In this document: positions 42,772 to 52,300 of the stretch, in pieces
Position numbering within the stretch: the stretch's first letter is position 1
How the letters are laid out: the number at the start of each line of letters is the position of its first letter
DNA from: PSRF01 sp051000815
GTDB lineage: Bacteria; Acidobacteriota; Blastocatellia; Pyrinomonadales; Pyrinomonadaceae
Length of the DNA stretch: 64,000 bases
Assembly: GCA_051000815.1 (NCBI GenBank)
Contig: JBPCNX010000093.1
Span: 1-64,000 of the forward strand
Direction: 5' to 3'
Made by a program: the position numbers and the translations under genes
The notes under the pieces: generated by a model
Database searches by the model: none
The model's input: the letters and a program-made list of their open reading frames with translations, nothing else
What the model was told of the DNA's origin: nothing

Positions 42772-43103
42772 GATCTTTCTCCTTTAGTCTAGTATTGGGG
42801 CAAATTCACCAGCCTGCCTTGCGTTAAGCTGACTACAATCATTGCCTTCTATCCATTAGTCGAACGGCGAGTGTTCAAATCGACACTCCCCAGAAATCTT
42901 TTCTGTTTGAAGACGAAAATCACTAGATTTCGCCGATTAGGGTGGGGTCTTTAATTCTTAAGAAACCCATTCGAGTTGTAACTAAGTGGCACCCCTATCC
43001 TTGCCGCGTCGCGTATGGACAATACCAAACAGCAATTGGCAAGGCTCCGCAAAGACTAAATACTTACGGTCCTTGGCATGCACTTCCCGCATCGGCTGAC
43101 ATC
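42772..43103. other. divergent intergenic region
   Basis: 332 bp between the PhnB-like gene and the membrane-protein gene. An in-frame extension of the latter from 42942 exists but has no ribosome-binding site and an unlikely composition. No other feature is seen. Confidence 0.35.
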
Positions 43104-43765
43104 ATGAACCAACAAAACGTTGAGGTGCGGGCGAGTGAACCGCGTTGGCCGGCGGTGGTTGCCTTCCTCGCGCTGGGCGGTGCCTACTCCGCCCTGCCAC
43201 CTTCATTGTTGATTGATGGCCGCCGCTGGCTGGTTCCGATCGTCGTTACCGTCCTCCTTCTTCCCACCGTCATTTCTTACCTCAGCGGCAATCACTTTCT
43301 CACTGAAGTGCTGGGCTACATTCTGAATAGCGTCGTGACACTCGCCCTGACTTGGTCGCTTGCTTCACTTATCGAGACATTACTTGAGCACACCGTAGAC
43401 TCGCGAAGTCTCCTGCGGTCCGGCGCCGCGCTATGGGTGGCGAACATTCTGGTTTTCGCTTCGTGGTACTGGCACCTCGATGCGGGCGGGCCGCATCAAC
43501 GCAGCTTGTCTCCCGGGCATACCAATGGCGCGTTTCTGTTTCCGCAAATGACGATGGATCCGGCGGCGAAGCAGGCGGCGGGTGAACGTGAGTGGGAACC
43601 AAGCTTCATCGACTATTTGTTTCTGGCATTCAACACAAGCACCGCCTTCTCGCCCACCGATGTCCCCGTTCTTTCGCGGTGGGCGAAAATCATGATGATA
43701 TCCAGGCGCTGATCTCGCTGTTGATTGTTGCCCTGCTGGCCGGGCGAGCGGTTAACATTCTCTAA
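43104..43765 (+). pseudogene. frameshifted multi-pass membrane protein, DUF1345-like
   Basis: The frame from ATG 43104 encodes four or five hydrophobic helices and YLFLAFNTSTAFSPTDVPVL, recalling the pore-like signature of DUF1345-type membrane proteins. It stops early at 43710 with KIMMISRR. One base later, frame two continues IQALISLLIVALLAGRAVNI to a stop at 43765, the last transmembrane helix. One missing base near 43700 (ATGATGATATCC) explains this. It is either a true lesion or a sequencing error. The protein would have been about 220 aa in the inner membrane. Confidence 0.65.
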
Positions 43766-43781
43766 TCCGCATCGCTTCAAG

Positions 43782-44384
43782 TTAACTTGCCAGCTTCGCG
43801 GCTATCTTCGCCACGTGACTACCCTGGTACCTCGCTATCTCCAACTCATTCTCACTAGGTTGACGGGAACCGTCACCCCCAGCGAGCGTCGAAGCACCAT
43901 ATGGCGTGCCGCCGCTAATTTCGTCCATATTCATCAGTCGCTGCTCCGCGTAGGGAACACCAACGATGATCATGCCTTGATGCAGTAGTGTTGTGTGGAA
44001 ACTGACGATGGTCGTTTCCTGTCCACCATGCTGCGTGGCGGTGCAAGTGAAAACGCTACCAACCTTGCCGACCAGCGCGCCACTCATCCAAAGCCCGCCG
44101 GTTTGATCCAAAAAGTTGCGCATTTGAGCGCACATATTGCCGAAGCGGGTTGGAGTTCCGAAAATGATGGCGTCGTAGCCGGGAAGCTCTTCGACCTTTG
44201 CAATTGGCGCCGCTTGATCCAATTTAGCTCCCGCCTTGCGGGCCACTTCCTCCGGGACCACCTCCGGCACACGTCTGATATCAACTTCAGTTTCCGCAAC
44301 GCTTCTTGCGCCCTGGCCAACCGCATTCGCCATCGTTTCGACGTGGCCGTACATGCTGTAGTAAAGGACGAGTACCTTGGTCAT
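43782..44384 (-). CDS. wrbA: NAD(P)H:quinone oxidoreductase WrbA
   Basis: A 200-aa flavodoxin-like quinone reductase. The FMN phosphate loop is YYSMYGHVETMA; GTPTRFGNMCAQMRNFLDQT and GGLW are the WrbA-specific flavin and tetramer elements. It reduces quinones by two electrons and so limits semiquinone formation. ATG 44384 has GGAG eight bases upstream. The antibiotic-biosynthesis-monooxygenase-like gene ends 26 bp before, and both form an operon of redox or quinone stress genes. Confidence 0.95.
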   Translation of the reverse strand: MTKVLVLYYSMYGHVETMANAVGQGARSVAETEVDIRRVPEVVPEEVARKAGAKLDQAAPIAKVEELPGYDAIIFGTPTRFGNMCAQMRNFLDQTGGLWMSGALVGKVGSVFTCTATQHGGQETTIVSFHTTLLHQGMIIVGVPYAEQRLMNMDEISGGTPYGASTLAGGDGSRQPSENELEIARYQGSHVAKIAAKLAS

Positions 44385-44410
44385 CAATTGATCTCCATTT
44401 AGGTCTAACG

Positions 44411-44713
44411 CTACGCGGAAAGTTTTGCCGCAAGGACATCGACCTTCTCGATCACAGGCGCCTGGGCGAAAAGTTCAGGTGCTTTCGCCATTAGTGCCTC
44501 TGCCACCCGGCCTGAAAGGTGTGCTTGCCTGCCCGCCTCGTCCTCAAAAGCATCGAAGATACCGAACGTCGACGGGCCGAGTCGAATGCCAAACCAGGTT
44601 ATGGTCCCCGGTTCGGCTTCGACGAGCGGCAGTCCACTACGCAGAAAGCTTTCAACCTCTGCTTCCTTACCAGGTTTCGCTTCCAAACGAACGAACAATC
44701 CAAAATTAACCAT
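44411..44713 (-). CDS. antibiotic biosynthesis monooxygenase (ABM) domain protein
   Basis: A 100-aa dimeric ferredoxin-like fold protein: FGLFVRLEAKPGKEAEVESF at the start, EPGTITWFGIRLGPSTFGIF, then FEDEAGRQAHLSG. Relatives include quinol monooxygenases such as YgiN. ATG 44713 is preceded by AAGGAGG at a good distance; the longer frame to 44881 is rejected. It is co-transcribed with wrbA, a pairing that fits quinone redox cycling. Confidence 0.9.
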   Translation of the reverse strand: MVNFGLFVRLEAKPGKEAEVESFLRSGLPLVEAEPGTITWFGIRLGPSTFGIFDAFEDEAGRQAHLSGRVAEALMAKAPELFAQAPVIEKVDVLAAKLSA

Positions 44714-44914
44714 TACTGAGATCCTCCTTACAAGTTGTTGATGGATCTTTGAGCTTCGTAAACTAGTACAACGAGTGCCGTTACCTCGAGCTTTTTCCGC
44801 CAAGCGATGGATGCGATTTTCTCCGGGACCCGGCGTGTCGTGACTGGAAATTTTGGCGACAACATGTTCGTTTTGTGACACGACTCAGTGTCCAATTACG
44901 CCTTTAGCGGGAGA

Positions 44915-45218
44915 GGGGCTTTGCACAAAAGTGACCAAAGTCCGCGAGTCTCCACGGTCGACCGTGATTTCGTAGCCTTTCAGTAAACCTGCGAAGCAGG
45001 TGAAAGCGTAAGGCCTGGGGCGTGAGCCCCAGGTCGCCGAGCACAAAATGATTCCAAGCCCGCGAAGCGGGTGACAGAACGGGTTCGATGAGCTTGCGCC
45101 CGCTCCGCGGGCTAATCACTCTTGATGGGCCGCGTACCTGGGGCTCACGCCCCAGGCTTTATGCTTCCGTCCGCTTCGCGGACTAAATTGTCATGCGACC
45201 TTTTTTGTGCAAAGCCCC
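44915..45218. repeat. nested fold-back element in intergenic region 44714-45547
   Basis: Outer arms GGGGCTTTGCACAAAA (44915-44930) and TTTTGTGCAAAGCCCC (within 45201-45218) are reverse complements. Inside are a REP-like composite from 44987 (ACCTGCGAAGCAGGT) to 45183 (GTCCGCTTCGCGGAC), with GCCCGCGAAGCGGG near 45058-45071, and inverted CCTGGGGC...GCCCCAGG modules at about 45015-45032 and 45140-45160. The arrangement copies the elements that flank the transposase at 40.2 kb, but with GC-modified words. A related outer-arm word also occurs near 53997. No gene is seen in the 830-bp gap. Confidence 0.7.
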
Positions 45219-45421
45219 AGCGGGTTGTTGGAGTTTAGCGACCTCGCTTTCAGTCGGGTGCAACGTTGACTAGAACCACGAACTCTCTGATTTTTAGTGC
45301 AAAGGCCGTTGCTTCTGGGGCCTTTTTAAAGGGCAGGCCTCGATTTCTGCGGTTCGGGCGGGTTGGCCCACGTTCTCAAAGATTAACTTCGACCTTATTG
45401 AACCATCCATCGTCTAACTTG

Positions 45422-45451
45422 TTGACCTGGGGACTGTCAGACATGTTATAT
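45422..45451 (+). promoter_or_regulatory. sigma-70-type promoter of the DUF1800 operon
   Basis: TTGACC (45422-45427), 18-bp spacer, TTATAT (45446-45451), about 100 bp before the DUF1800 gene. Confidence 0.5.
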
Positions 45452-45547
45452 TTTGGTTGAACCGGGTTTTGGCCGGGTGCCCCGCCAAGTCAGTCATACC
45501 TCACAGTTCGCGTTTCGCATCGACCTTGTGACGGAGAGAGCCCACTT

Positions 45548-47824
45548 ATGATTACAAGTCTCCCACGGCGTGTGCCGAATCATTTCTCCAAGTCTGTTTA
45601 TCTTATCCTTCAAGTTGCACTCTTGATCGCTGCCGCAGGAGTATTCACAACGCTGCGCGCGGCAAGCAAACCGCCAATTCTGATGACTCAGGCTGCACCG
45701 TCGACTCGGGCCATCGCGTTTGAATCTGTCACGATGAAGCCTGAACCGTTTTCACCGACTTCGACCGTTCAATTCAGCACTGACAATCGTACGCGGCTAG
45801 CCATCTTTGCGAGAGACCTCGAGCTATATGCCGGTGAGGGAGTGAATGCCTTCTCAGCGGATGTGGAAGACGCTGCGGGTAAACGGTACCTGCTCAAGAT
45901 TGAGTATGTGGGCCGGGTTCCCGGATTCGAAGGCATAACGATGCTTATCGTCCGGTTGGCCGACGATCTCGGCAATGTTGGCGACGTCCTACTGAGCGTC
46001 AATTTACATGGGGTGGCGAGCAATCGCGTCCGCATTGCCATGGGAACGATCGGAGGCGGTCCGGGGGTTGACTCCTCCACTGAATACTCATCGCCTGCGC
46101 CTGCCGCGCCGCCGCCGCCGGATCCAATGGCGACGCCCGCTCCGTTTACCGGGTCCGCAACAGATGCCGATACAGTTCGTTTCCTCGAGCAAGCTTCGTG
46201 GGGAGTTCCCAGTCAGGCCGAAGTCAACCGCGTAAAAGCCATGGGCTTCAGAGCCTATCTGAACGAGCAGTTCAATTTGGCTGTGACGAATCCAGCGAAA
46301 GGTTCGAACTATCCCGATCTGCCATTTCCTGTAGACGACCAGGGCACTGCCTGTCCCACTAGCAATCCGAATGATCCCAACTATAACCAGACGGTTTGTA
46401 ACCGCGACAATTTTAGCTTGTATCCAATTCAACGCACCTTCTACTCAAATGCGCTTTACGGACAGGATCAGCTTCGTCAGCGGGTGGCGTTTGCTCTGCA
46501 CCAAATTCTGGTCGTGTCGGGGTCCGGGGGACTCAATCGCGGAAGTTGGATGACGATGTACTTGCAGATGCTTGACCGTGGAGCGTTCGGCAACTATCGC
46601 ACTCTGCTTGGAGAAATTACGCTGAATCCAGCCATGGGCGAGTACCTCGACATGCGCCTGAGCACGCGAACCAATCCAAACGAGAATTGGGCTCGTGAGG
46701 TGCTGCAGCTCTTCTCAATTGGCGTTACGGAACTAAACCTGGACGGCTCGCCTAAACTGGACGCTCAAGGCGTTCCGATTCCGTCATACTCCCAGACTCA
46801 CGTCAACGAATTCACGCGACTCTTTACCGGCTGGAACTTTAATCCTGTGGCGAATCCCCCGTTCCCATCCGCCGGCACTACTAACTGGCGTGATCCGATG
46901 GTGCCTCGCGGCGGGAATAATCACGACCTGGGCGCCAAGGTATTGTTGAATGGAGTGACTCTGGCTGCTTGTAGCGGAACCAGTCAGTCCTGTGCCCAAT
47001 CAGACCTGACTGCCGGCTTGGACAATATATTCAACCATCCGAATGTCGGTCCGTTTATCGCCAAGCAAATGATTCAGCATTTGGTCACGAGCAATCCGAG
47101 TGGTGCGTATGTCGAGCGTGTTTCCAGGGTTTTCAACAGCGACTGCGATGCTCTTTATCCCGAGGGATGCACGGGCGCTCGAGGCAACATGAGATCCGTG
47201 GTCCAGGCTGTTCTACTCGACCCCGAAGCCCGGGGTGATGTTAAAACAGATCCAAACTACGGTAAGTTGCGTGAACCCGCTCAGCACATCATCGGTGTCT
47301 TGCGCGCTCTCAACGTGAAGTCCTTTGATAAAACTTCAACCAGCGATGGGGTCCTGGGTATCAGGTCGTCGGTAGATTTTGCAGGCACACTTGATCAACC
47401 CATTTTTCTCCCGGCGACTGTTTTCAGCTATTACCAGCCGGGTTACGAAGTTCCCGGGATCAAACTCGTGGGCCCCGCATTTGGAATACTTTCAACAGCT
47501 ACCACTTTACGGCGGGCGAATAACATAAACACGCTCATTTACTCGGGTGTAACAGCCAATGCCACACCTGCGCAAAGTCCTGATCGTCCCCGAGGAACCT
47601 CAGTGGACCTTGCGAATCTTGAGGCCGTCGCGCTGACTCCCTCGGCAATGCTGGATCAACTCAATGCCCTGATGCTTCACGGTACGATGTCTACGCAAAT
47701 GCGCACATCGCTGACTACAGCCATCAACGCCATTCCGACCACCGACACAAACTTTGCTCGCAAGCGAGCACAAATGGCTGCTTACCTGGTGGCAACATCT
47801 TCTCAGTACGACATACAGAGATAA
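45548..47824 (+). CDS. DUF1800 family protein
   Basis: A 758-aa exported protein. A signal peptide spans about 15-38. A beta domain of about 130 residues and a Pro-rich linker (PAAPPPPDPMATPAP) precede the DUF1800 domain from about residue 205 (ADTVRFLEQASWGVP, then RVAFALHQILVVSG, LGEITLNPAMGEYLDMRLS, NWAREVLQLFSIGV, FTRLFTGW, RNDFAN-like end). DUF1800 function is unknown. It is nearly always paired with a DUF1501 gene, as here 6 bp downstream; an extracytoplasmic role is likely. GGAGAGAG precedes the ATG. Confidence 0.93.
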   Translation: MITSLPRRVPNHFSKSVYLILQVALLIAAAGVFTTLRAASKPPILMTQAAPSTRAIAFESVTMKPEPFSPTSTVQFSTDNRTRLAIFARDLELYAGEGVNAFSADVEDAAGKRYLLKIEYVGRVPGFEGITMLIVRLADDLGNVGDVLLSVNLHGVASNRVRIAMGTIGGGPGVDSSTEYSSPAPAAPPPPDPMATPAPFTGSATDADTVRFLEQASWGVPSQAEVNRVKAMGFRAYLNEQFNLAVTNPAKGSNYPDLPFPVDDQGTACPTSNPNDPNYNQTVCNRDNFSLYPIQRTFYSNALYGQDQLRQRVAFALHQILVVSGSGGLNRGSWMTMYLQMLDRGAFGNYRTLLGEITLNPAMGEYLDMRLSTRTNPNENWAREVLQLFSIGVTELNLDGSPKLDAQGVPIPSYSQTHVNEFTRLFTGWNFNPVANPPFPSAGTTNWRDPMVPRGGNNHDLGAKVLLNGVTLAACSGTSQSCAQSDLTAGLDNIFNHPNVGPFIAKQMIQHLVTSNPSGAYVERVSRVFNSDCDALYPEGCTGARGNMRSVVQAVLLDPEARGDVKTDPNYGKLREPAQHIIGVLRALNVKSFDKTSTSDGVLGIRSSVDFAGTLDQPIFLPATVFSYYQPGYEVPGIKLVGPAFGILSTATTLRRANNINTLIYSGVTANATPAQSPDRPRGTSVDLANLEAVALTPSAMLDQLNALMLHGTMSTQMRTSLTTAINAIPTTDTNFARKRAQMAAYLVATSSQYDIQR

Positions 47825-47830
47825 CTTATC

Positions 47831-49258
47831 ATGGCTTCAACACGCAGAAACTTTCTTAGGACCAGCGCCTGCGCTTTGGGCGGAGTGGCCCTCGCTTCGA
47901 CAGTCGATAGCCTTGGACTTGTGCACGCGATGACGCCTCAGGCTGCCACCAGCTACAAAGCTCTTGTCTGCATCTTTCTGAACGGCGGAAACGACGGCAA
48001 TAACTTGCTCGTGTCGCTTGACCAGTACAGTTCCTATGCCGCCTCACGAGGAGTTGATCTCGCTATTCCACAAGCGAACCTTCTCCCGGTTTCGCCTCTC
48101 AGCGGAGGCTCTTACGGCTTTCATCCAAACGTTCCGGAGATCAGGGATCTTTTTAACCAGAATAGATGCGCGGTGGTGAGTAATGTCGGCCCGCTGGTTG
48201 AACCGCTGACGAAGACCACCTACCAAAACGGAACGGGGAAGAAGCCACTCCAGCTTTTCTCACACTCGGATCAAATTGGCTTGTTCCAGACCGCCGTTGC
48301 GAATGAAGTCTTGCAGACAGGTTGGGGCGGACGCGTAGCCGACTTGACGATCCCGTTGAACGGCGCTGCCAGTTTTCCCCAGAACGTTTCGATTGCCGGC
48401 GTCAATCTGATTCTCACCGGTATCAACACACGGCAACTGGCCATCGGCGACTCAAATACACCGCTCAATGCCGTACTTCCCCTTACCTCAGCACCAGGAT
48501 CGAGTGGATATACAACGGCTCAAAACACCGCTCGCAGGCTATCGTTCGATCAGATGCGGACAATGGAACTTAATCACCAGTTCATCAAAGCCGCCAGTGA
48601 CACCCGGTCCAGTTCCTTGCAAACAAGCCAGGCGCTTGCCAGTGTCAATCCGGTCCTCACGACAGTCTTTCCCAACACATCGTTGGGTCGACAGCTATTG
48701 CAGGTGGCCCGGGTGATCAAAGCGAGCACTGACCCTACCGCGGGAATCAATATGAAGCGCCAGATTTTCTTTTGTCAGATCGGAGGCTTTGATACACACT
48801 CCGGACAGAAGGCGCTCAATAATGGTCAACCGGGCGGGCAGGATGGATTGTTGCTTCAGGTAAGCCAGGCCATCAAGGCTTTCTATGACGCCACTGTTGA
48901 ATTGAATGTCCAAAATGACGTTACCGCTTTTACGTTGTCAGATTTCAGTCGCACGCTACAGCCAGCTGGAACCGGCGCCCAGGCCGGCAGCGACCATGCC
49001 TGGGGCAACCACCATCTGGTCATAGGAGGCGCAGTCTTGGGTAGGACGATCTATGGAGCCTATCCGACGTTGCAGCTCGGAGGTCCAAACGACACTGATA
49101 GCGGCGCCACGCCTCGAGGTCGGTGGATACCTACAACCTCTGTCGAACAGTTTGCGGCAACACTCGCCACCTGGTACGGATTGTCTACCAGCGATCTCGT
49201 TGGCGTCTTCCCGCTGATTGGGCGCTTCGCAACGCCAAATCTTGGTTTCATGGTGTAG
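47831..49258 (+). CDS. DUF1501 family protein (sulfatase-like), Tat-exported
   Basis: A 475-aa protein. The N terminus STRRNFLRTSACALGGVAL is a twin-arginine signal, so it is exported folded. The DUF1501 body shows LVCIFLNGGNDGNNLLV, DQIGLFQTA, QTGWGGRVAD, FFCQIGGFDTHSGQ, TLSDFSRTLQ and GSDHAWGNHHLVIGG. The His, Asp and Gly pattern resembles the alkaline-phosphatase/sulfatase superfamily. The substrate is unknown. It pairs with DUF1800; the genes are 6 bp apart and are likely to work as a complex. A terminator follows. Confidence 0.94.
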   Translation: MASTRRNFLRTSACALGGVALASTVDSLGLVHAMTPQAATSYKALVCIFLNGGNDGNNLLVSLDQYSSYAASRGVDLAIPQANLLPVSPLSGGSYGFHPNVPEIRDLFNQNRCAVVSNVGPLVEPLTKTTYQNGTGKKPLQLFSHSDQIGLFQTAVANEVLQTGWGGRVADLTIPLNGAASFPQNVSIAGVNLILTGINTRQLAIGDSNTPLNAVLPLTSAPGSSGYTTAQNTARRLSFDQMRTMELNHQFIKAASDTRSSSLQTSQALASVNPVLTTVFPNTSLGRQLLQVARVIKASTDPTAGINMKRQIFFCQIGGFDTHSGQKALNNGQPGGQDGLLLQVSQAIKAFYDATVELNVQNDVTAFTLSDFSRTLQPAGTGAQAGSDHAWGNHHLVIGGAVLGRTIYGAYPTLQLGGPNDTDSGATPRGRWIPTTSVEQFAATLATWYGLSTSDLVGVFPLIGRFATPNLGFMV

Positions 49259-49298
49259 CGGGCGATTGCTCAACGGTTAGCTTCCTTCTGATAAACTG

Positions 49299-49330
49299 AA
49301 ATAGCCTGGCGTTGTTTGCCGGGCTATTTT
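49299..49330 (+). terminator. rho-independent terminator of the DUF1800/DUF1501 operon
   Basis: Stem AAATAGCCTGGC/GCCGGGCTATTT, one G-U pair, loop GTTGTTT, then TTTTC. It lies 41 bp after the DUF1501 stop. Confidence 0.85.
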
Positions 49331-49363
49331 CAGATGGATTGTTTTCATCGGAGTTAGTCCCGA

Positions 49364-52300
49364 ATGCGCTTTGCTCCAACGCCAGGTTATGAAAAGGCGC
49401 GCTTAATAATACTTCCGTCTTTGCTTGCTGCGTTCCTCGGCTTGTTTCTTTCCCACAGCAACACCAGTCTACCGGTTCACGCTTTCTCATCCGGCCCACC
49501 GGCCGGTTATACCGGCGCACCCGGTGAAGAACCCGAAGCCTGTGCCGAATGCCACGTACCCGCCGACGCGGGAACCGGCAACATCTCTATCACCGCTCCG
49601 CAGAATTACATTCCGGGCCAGACCTACGCCCTGACCGTAACTCACAACAACGCAGCCGACGCCACGCGCATTCGCTGGGGATTCCAACTGACAGCGCTGG
49701 ATACAGGTGACGAAAAGGCAGGGAACCTACAGAGCACTGATGTTCTTACCCAGGTGCTCAACAACCAGGGACCGGGCGGCGCCAGGCAATACATCGAACA
49801 CACATCGGTAGGGACCTTTGTCGGCCAACAGCACACTGCGAGCTGGACCTTCAATTGGACGGCCCCGGCAACTGATGTTGGGCCGGTCTTATTTTATGCA
49901 GCAGGCAACCAGGCAAATAACGATGGCAATACTTCCGGAGACTACATTTATAAGACGTTTGTGATTTCGTCGCCCATTTCAGCTACGCCTGACTTCTCCC
50001 TAAGCGTAATTCCATCATCACGAACGATCACCCCGGGCTCAGCGGCGCAATATGCGGTGACAGTGACTCCGCTGGCCGGGTTCACAGGAACTGTAAACTT
50101 GAGTGCCGGCAATCTGCCTTCCGGGGTGTCAGCCGGTTTCAACCCGACGTCGCTTAGCTTCACCGATGCAAATCCGAAGACCTCGACACTGACCCTCACG
50201 TCAACGGCAGGCACTCCACTGGGGAACCACACGATTGACGTTACGGGTCAGTCGGGTTCTCTAATTCATACGTCACAGTTAATGCTCCGAGTGGTCAGCC
50301 CATTGAGCATAGATCTGTCAGTTAGCAAGACGGCTTCGCCCAATCCCGGTCAGGTGGGAATCAATCTCGCGTACCGAATCGCCGTCACCAACAATGGTCC
50401 GGCCGCGGCCACGAATGTAAATCTGACTGACATGCTGCCGCCCGGAGCAGCTTTGGTCTCGACTACTTCAACCCAGGGGACGTGCGGCGGTATGACGACG
50501 ATAAATTGCGCGCTGGGGACAGTGAACGCTGGTGCTTCGGCAGTCACGACGATAACTGTCGCGCCCACCGCGCAGGGAGTCTTGGTAAATTCGGCGAGCG
50601 CGAACGCCAGCGAAACTGACTTTGATCCCAACAACAACTCGGCGACTATCACAACCATCATCCAGCCCCTCGCACTCTCTCCGGTAATGCTTGACGACAA
50701 TCTGACAGTCAGCACGGTTTTGGCGGGACTGGATCAACCGACCAGTATGGAGTTCATTGGTCCCAATGACTTTCTGATCCTGGAGAAGGCTACCGGAAGG
50801 GTCCGACGGATCTTGAATGGTGCACTGCACAGCACCGTGCTCGACCTGCCTGTCAATTCGGCTTCCGAGCGCGGTTTACTGGGAATTGCTGTGCATCCCG
50901 GTTTTGCTTTGAATGGTTACGTCTACTTGTTTTGGTCGGAGAGCACCACGGGCTCCGATACAACTAATGTCGATGCGTCGCCGCTGTTAGGCAATCGAGT
51001 TGATCGCTACGTGTGGAACGGCGCGACGCTCACCTTCGACCGCAAGCTGATCAGTCTTCGTTCTTTACAGCAGGACGCTAACCAGACCTCGCGCGGAAAT
51101 CACAATGGTGGAGTGCTGCGTTTCGGCCAGGACGGCAAGTTATACGTCATTTTCGGTGACAATGGCCGGCGCGGCTTGCTTCAGAACATCACGAGCGGCG
51201 GCCCTGTACCGGATGATCAGTTTGGGGGTCCGGAACCCGACGATGCTCATATGACCGGAGTAATCCTGCGGCTCAACGATGATGGCACAACCCCTTCTGA
51301 CAATCCTTTCTTCAACGTCAACAGTGGACTGAGTGGAGAAGCTGCTGCAAATGTGAAGAAGATCTTTGCTTACGGAGTGCGGAATAGTTTTGGGATGGCA
51401 TTCGATCCACTAACAGGAAACCTCTGGACGCAGGAGAACGGCGACGATGCTTTCGATGAGATCAATCGCGTTCGACCAGGTGCAAACGGCGGTTGGATTC
51501 AAGCCATGGGTCCGCTCAATCGCGTCGCAGAGTTCAAGGCTATTGAAAGTACTTACGGCGTCGGCGCGCTCCAGCAGGTGCGCTGGCCCCCGAGCAATAT
51601 TGCCGATACCCCGCAAGCGGCTCTCGCGCGGCTTTATATGTTGCCCGGCGCTCAGTACACCGATCCGGAGTTCAGTTGGAAGTTTGCGGTTGCGCCTTCG
51701 CCGATTGGTTTCGTTCGTGGCAGAGGCCTGGGTCCGCAATTCGAAGGCGATCTGCTTGTAGGGGGATCGCGGGTTACCCTCTCAAACGGTTTCTTGTTCC
51801 GCTTCAAAATGTCGGCTGACCGGCAGCATTTCAGTTTTAGCGATCCGGGGCTGGCTGATCTTGTGGCGGACAATACTGACAAGTTTGATATCACTGAGAG
51901 CGAGAGTTTATTGATCGGTCGTGATTTTGGAATTACCACCGATATTCAAACGGGACCGAATGGAAACGTCTACGTCGTCTCCCTGTCCAATGGCTCGGTT
52001 TACGAGATCAAGTCGAAGCCATCTCAGGTGTTTGTCGCCACACTCGGCGGCGCTCAGCAGGTCCCTGCAACGAATTCGACAGCTACTGGGGCCGCGTCGC
52101 TAATCCTCAGTCCGGACGAGGAGACTGCACGCCTTTCGCTAAACTTTAGCGGACTAACGAGCCAGGAAACCGATGCCCACATTCACGGGCCCGCGGCGGT
52201 CGGAAGTAACGCCGCAGTATTGTTCCCGTTGCCACTGGGTCAGTTAAGCGATTTTGAAATTAGCTTAACCCCACAACAGGTTACCGATCTGAAGAATGGA

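Noticed and set aside
42942..43103. 54-residue N-terminal extension of the DUF1345-like protein
   Set aside because: No ribosome-binding site and no family-like sequence; the hydrophobic body starts after ATG 43104.
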